8,453 nucleotides of DNA, from contig JAJQIE010000211.1 in the NCBI GenBank assembly GCA_021199395.1, positions 1 to 8,453 of the forward strand. The letters run 5' to 3'. Shown one piece after another: positions 5,356 to 8,453 of the stretch. The stretch is from Lachnospiraceae bacterium. GTDB lineage: Bacteria; Bacillota; Clostridia; Lachnospirales; Lachnospiraceae. Below the pieces are notes generated by a model. The model worked only from the letters and a program-made list of their open reading frames with translations, was not told the DNA's origin and did not search any database. The translations under genes were made by a program, and so were the position numbers. The first letter of the stretch is position 1. Each line of letters opens with the position of its first letter.

Positions 5356-5372
5356 TTAGAGAAAATTTAAGA
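5356..5372. promoter_or_regulatory. Direct half-sites with 11-bp spacing upstream of the surface-protein promoter
   Basis: TTAGAG (5356-5361) and TTAAGA (5367-5372), both followed by A's, are separated by five bases and so repeat every 11 bp. OmpR/PhoB-family response regulators typically bind tandem half-sites with this period. The pair ends about 20 bases before the -35. The regulator is unknown and the match is weak. Confidence 0.35.
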
Positions 5373-5392
5373 AAAGTACAGGGAAACAATCA

Positions 5393-5420
5393 TTTGTTTC
5401 AGACCTTATTGTGCTATAAT
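5393..5420 (+). promoter_or_regulatory. Extended -10 promoter of the surface-protein gene
   Basis: A perfect TATAAT (5415-5420) is preceded by TGC (5412-5414), giving an extended -10 element. A poor -35, TTTGTT (5393-5398), lies 16 bases upstream. A strong -10 with a weak -35 fits an activator-dependent promoter. The leader from about 5427 to 5480 is short. Confidence 0.7.
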
Positions 5421-5479
5421 CCCAGTAATTTAAATGCTGAATGACAGTTGTATTTCGGGAGAAGAAAGGAAGGAATAAA

Positions 5480-8353
5480 ATGTTGAAAAGAAAGCGGAAG
5501 ATGTTATTGAGCCTGATGCTTGCCTGTATGATGGCTTGTGTGCCGGCGGCACAGGTGGCGGCAGCTTCTTATGCCGTATCTGAGGTTACGGAATCGACTA
5601 TACTGTTTCCCGGAGACAGTATCAAAGGAATCGAGTCAGGGACGGTTCTTACAGCAGATGGCGGCGAGTCAGCCGTGGTGGATGGCGATTCCTGGGAAAA
5701 CACATCAGATGCGAAGGCCTACTCGGTGTCTTACGTGCCGGCTACAGAGGGCGGTACGGAAGCTTCCGGGGAGGAGATCTCTGCTTCTCCGGCTGCGATC
5801 GTGTTGACAACTGCCGGGTATGTCCTTACAGTGGTGGATGGCACATCTGTGTCAGGGGATGGAAGTACGACAGAAAACCACTATTCATTTACAGATGAAG
5901 AAAAGGAAGAACTGAAGGAAAAGGGTATCACTGAAGATATCGTTTACTATCCGGTGGGCGGGACGGTAGAGATTACGGCCGCGGAACCGGACGATGGATA
6001 TGAGTTTGCGGGGTGGACCGCAGATACGGACGGAGTCACATTCGCTGATTCGACCCAGATGACTACGACAATTACCATGCCGGAGCGGCAGGCTACGGTA
6101 ACGGCGAATTATCAGGAAATTGTGGAAACGGAGGCCCCTGAGACTCCGGCGGCGGAGACCGATGCTGCGGAAGTCACAGAAGCGCCGGAAGCTACAGAAG
6201 CGCCAGCAGCGGAAACGGAGCCGGAGGTTACAGTGATGCTTGGAGCGTCCGCGGCAGAAGCTATATCTGACACCACGGAGGCTACAGAGGCGTCTGCAGC
6301 GGAAGCAGTATCTGACACTACGGCGGATGTGTCCACAGGGGAGACTACTGCTGATTCAGAAGCATCCGCATCTGACAATGGGGAAGCATCCGCCACGGAT
6401 GTATCAGATGATATTATGGTGGTTGCGGAGGACGCGAATACTGCTTCCGAGACAATACAGGAAACCACTTATACTTTATCCGTAAATTACGACGCAGGCG
6501 CTGAGACTTATATAAAGACTTATTCGGAGGCTTATGCGGCGGGGGCTTCGGTTACTCTTACGGCGGAGGATCTGACCTCTGACGGCTATACTTTTTCAAG
6601 CTGGTATGTTTCGACGCTTAATGTCGTGCTGGAAGATCTGACGGCACAGACGGTTACTTTTACGATGCCTGAAGCGGATGTGGTGATTCTGGCTACGTAT
6701 ACCGCCACAGCTCAGGCAGTGGAAACAGAGACCGAGACAGAAACCGAGACAGAGACGACGATCCAGACGGAGGCGGCTCAATATACGGTTACTGTGGATG
6801 GAACGGCTATTGGCAGCTATGCGGAAGGCGAGACTGTCACCGTGACACAGGCGGCTGCTTCTACAGGTCAGGTCTTCTCCGGATGGGTAAATAATAATGA
6901 TTCTTCGATTGATCTTAATAATACCGGGAACGGGATCTGGATCTTTGTCATGCCGGCCGGAGAGGTTTCTCTGACTTCGGTTTTCACGGCTGCCACTTAT
7001 ACGGTGACAGTAGTAAACGGAACGACTGGTTCAGGTGTGACGGAGGCGGAGTTTACGTATGGCAGTACGGTGAGCATTGTTGCGGATACGGCAGAGGATG
7101 GGATGGAATTTGAGTCGTGGTCTGATACCGGGACGACAGATATTACCTTTGACAATGAGAACTCTGCTACGACGTCCTTTACCATGCCGGCCGGCGATGT
7201 GGAGGTTACGGCAGTCTATGTGAATCTGCCGAATACTTACACGGTTAAAGTATCAAATGGGCTGATTGACGGTACTTACACGGAGCATACTTACGAGGAA
7301 GGCACTCAGATTACTGTGACGGCTAACGCGAGCGCCGGCGGACAGGAATTTTCAGGCTGGACGGTGAATGATGGAGAATATGATCTTGAGGGAGATGAGA
7401 CTTCCTCCAGTGTTACGGTAACGGTTACAGAGGATCTGGAGTTTGTGGCAAACTATGAGGGCGTAAAATATACTGTTACTGTATCGAATGGTTCTGCTGA
7501 TTATACAGAATGTGCCGCTGACACGACGGTGACGATTACCGCTGATGAAGCGGAGACAGGGTATGAATTTGATCATTGGAGTGTAGATACGCAGAATGTA
7601 TCGCTTGCGGATTCGAGCAGCCAGACGACGACGTTTACCATGCCATCCGCAGATGTTACCGTGACCGCGGTTTATGTACAGGTGCAATATACGGTTACGG
7701 TCGAAAATGGCAGTGCGGATGTGTATTCCTGCTATTATGGCGATACGGTTACGATTACTTCCAACTATCCGGCGAGCGGAAAGGTATTCAGTGCATGGTC
7801 GGCGACGAGCGGGAATGTGACATTTGCAAATGCTTCGAAATCAACGACCTCATTTACGATGCCTGCGAGCGATGTGACGGTTGCTGCTACTTATACGGAT
7901 GCTCCATCGGCGGCGGAAAATTATATCAGCGGAATTACAGCGGGCGAGTCATATGCGGTGAACGAAAAGCTTACCTTCACACCGGTCGGGGCAGGTATGT
8001 CAAATACTGATCCGAATCCGGGAGACGTGCGCTACGTGCCTACCGGGTATCAGATCGGCAACGTTTCAAATACCTGGTCCTCCTCTCCATATGAGACGAC
8101 CATGTCGATTAAAAAGACAGGAGAATATACGCTGACGGTATCGTTTGCGAGACAGGTATGGGACGGCAGCTCCTGGGTGGCGGACGGCACGACAGACACG
8201 AAGTCGGTTACATTCAGTATTGTGAATTCGACGGAATCTGTTGATACGGGAGATACTACGCCGCTTGTGGCGGTAGCTGTCATTGCGGCAGTGGCATGCC
8301 TGTTATTTATCATTCTTCTGGTTATGTTCATCCGCAGGAGAAGGAATAAATAA
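5480..8353 (+). CDS. Membrane-anchored surface protein with seven divergent InlB-B-like repeats, 957 aa
   Basis: The ATG at 5480 has GGAAGG (5468-5473) 6 bases upstream and a signal peptide directly after it (MLKRKRK, a hydrophobic stretch, likely cleavage near AQVAAA at residue 29); the in-frame ATG at 5441 would put 13 residues before it. Seven repeats follow, each starting like YTVTV.NG and containing G..V.I.A, F..W and usually a TTFTMP..DVTVTA.Y end, at about 114-211, 331-407, 435-502, 507-580, 587-659, 664-732 and 737-805. They match the divergent InlB B-repeat / Listeria-Bacteroides type seen in secreted Gram-positive proteins. Ala/Thr/Glu-rich linkers lie at 214-328 and 414-433. A unique C-terminal region (811-915) precedes a helix (929-951) and RRRRNK. 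SVDTG (920-924) only faintly recalls a sortase motif, so membrane anchoring is favoured. It is probably a cell-wall-spanning adhesin or stalk; the ligand is unknown. Confidence 0.85.
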   Translation: MLKRKRKMLLSLMLACMMACVPAAQVAAASYAVSEVTESTILFPGDSIKGIESGTVLTADGGESAVVDGDSWENTSDAKAYSVSYVPATEGGTEASGEEISASPAAIVLTTAGYVLTVVDGTSVSGDGSTTENHYSFTDEEKEELKEKGITEDIVYYPVGGTVEITAAEPDDGYEFAGWTADTDGVTFADSTQMTTTITMPERQATVTANYQEIVETEAPETPAAETDAAEVTEAPEATEAPAAETEPEVTVMLGASAAEAISDTTEATEASAAEAVSDTTADVSTGETTADSEASASDNGEASATDVSDDIMVVAEDANTASETIQETTYTLSVNYDAGAETYIKTYSEAYAAGASVTLTAEDLTSDGYTFSSWYVSTLNVVLEDLTAQTVTFTMPEADVVILATYTATAQAVETETETETETETTIQTEAAQYTVTVDGTAIGSYAEGETVTVTQAAASTGQVFSGWVNNNDSSIDLNNTGNGIWIFVMPAGEVSLTSVFTAATYTVTVVNGTTGSGVTEAEFTYGSTVSIVADTAEDGMEFESWSDTGTTDITFDNENSATTSFTMPAGDVEVTAVYVNLPNTYTVKVSNGLIDGTYTEHTYEEGTQITVTANASAGGQEFSGWTVNDGEYDLEGDETSSSVTVTVTEDLEFVANYEGVKYTVTVSNGSADYTECAADTTVTITADEAETGYEFDHWSVDTQNVSLADSSSQTTTFTMPSADVTVTAVYVQVQYTVTVENGSADVYSCYYGDTVTITSNYPASGKVFSAWSATSGNVTFANASKSTTSFTMPASDVTVAATYTDAPSAAENYISGITAGESYAVNEKLTFTPVGAGMSNTDPNPGDVRYVPTGYQIGNVSNTWSSSPYETTMSIKKTGEYTLTVSFARQVWDGSSWVADGTTDTKSVTFSIVNSTESVDTGDTTPLVAVAVIAAVACLLFIILLVMFIRRRRNK
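6722..6757 (+). repeat. Three 12-bp tandem units encoding the Glu-Thr linker
   Basis: Units GAAACAGAGACC (6722-6733), GAGACAGAAACC (6734-6745) and GAGACAGAGACG (6746-6757) each encode ETET in register, giving six alternating Glu-Thr pairs between repeats 2 and 3 of the surface protein. Such in-frame units can change number by slippage, altering linker length without breaking the gene. Confidence 0.7.
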
Positions 8354-8403
8354 GGAAAAGAAATAAATAAAAGAAATAAATAAACAGAAAATAGATAAAT
8401 AAA
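8342..8403. repeat. Degenerate A/T-rich tandem repeat after the surface-protein gene
   Basis: GAAATAAATAAA occurs at 8360-8371 and 8373-8384 (13-bp step). Related copies include the gene's last codons and stop (GGAATAAATAA, 8343-8353) and GATAAATAAA (8394-8403). No hairpin-plus-T terminator is visible here. The last 50 bases hold no recognisable gene start. Confidence 0.55.
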
Positions 8404-8453
8404 CCTGAATTATTCATGACAGCTTAGCATCATCCGGATTAGACTAAAAATAT

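Noticed and set aside
5510..5541. Lipoprotein signal (LMLAC or MMAC) in the surface protein
   Set aside because: The residues before either Cys do not fit a lipobox well, and an ordinary AxA-type cleavage site follows.
6112..6468. Ala/Ser/Val-rich minus-strand frame inside the surface-protein gene
   Set aside because: It is the reverse reading of the Glu/Ala/Thr linker and has no ribosome binding site.

Overview
The window looks like a Firmicutes chromosome, most likely a Lachnospiraceae-type clostridium. Strong GGAGG-type ribosome binding sites, canonical sigma-A promoters, a perfect HrcA/CIRCE operator and a large repeat-built surface protein all point that way. Genus and species cannot be fixed from the sequence alone.

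Positions 1 to about 2,770 look like the integrase-bearing end of an integrative mobile element. From the left there is the first codons of a minus-strand gene, then a small minus-strand ribbon-helix-helix (RHH) DNA-binding protein. A divergent promoter region follows with three copies of a 14-bp, partly palindromic repeat. On the plus strand come a 111-aa protein resembling the N-terminal part of ArdC-type proteins, three tandem micro-genes of 36-40 codons whose products look like one another, and a Tn916-type tyrosine recombinase. The recombinase is broken by a -1 frameshift at a run of seven A's; adding one base restores a 405-aa protein with all catalytic residues. A strong terminator closes the region, followed by a short direct repeat and AT-rich DNA where the element end probably lies.

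The chromosomal part begins before a perfect CIRCE operator (2847-2873). It lies just upstream of a consensus promoter driving htpG, the bacterial Hsp90. This HtpG is 742 aa, longer than usual, because of an 88-residue very acidic insertion in its middle domain. htpG ends with its own terminator.

The right third is one large gene (5480-8353) with its own extended -10 promoter. It encodes a 957-aa exported, membrane-anchored surface protein: signal peptide, seven divergent InlB-B-like repeats of about 70-100 aa, low-complexity Thr/Glu/Ala linkers, a C-terminal transmembrane helix and an RRRRNK tail. The last 100 bases hold an A/T-rich degenerate tandem repeat and no gene.

The element genes, htpG and the surface protein gene are three separate transcription units. 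No functional link between the element and the two chromosomal genes is visible. The most distinctive observations are the RHH/operator module, the paralogous microprotein row, the A7 frameshift in the integrase, the CIRCE placement and the acidic HtpG insertion.
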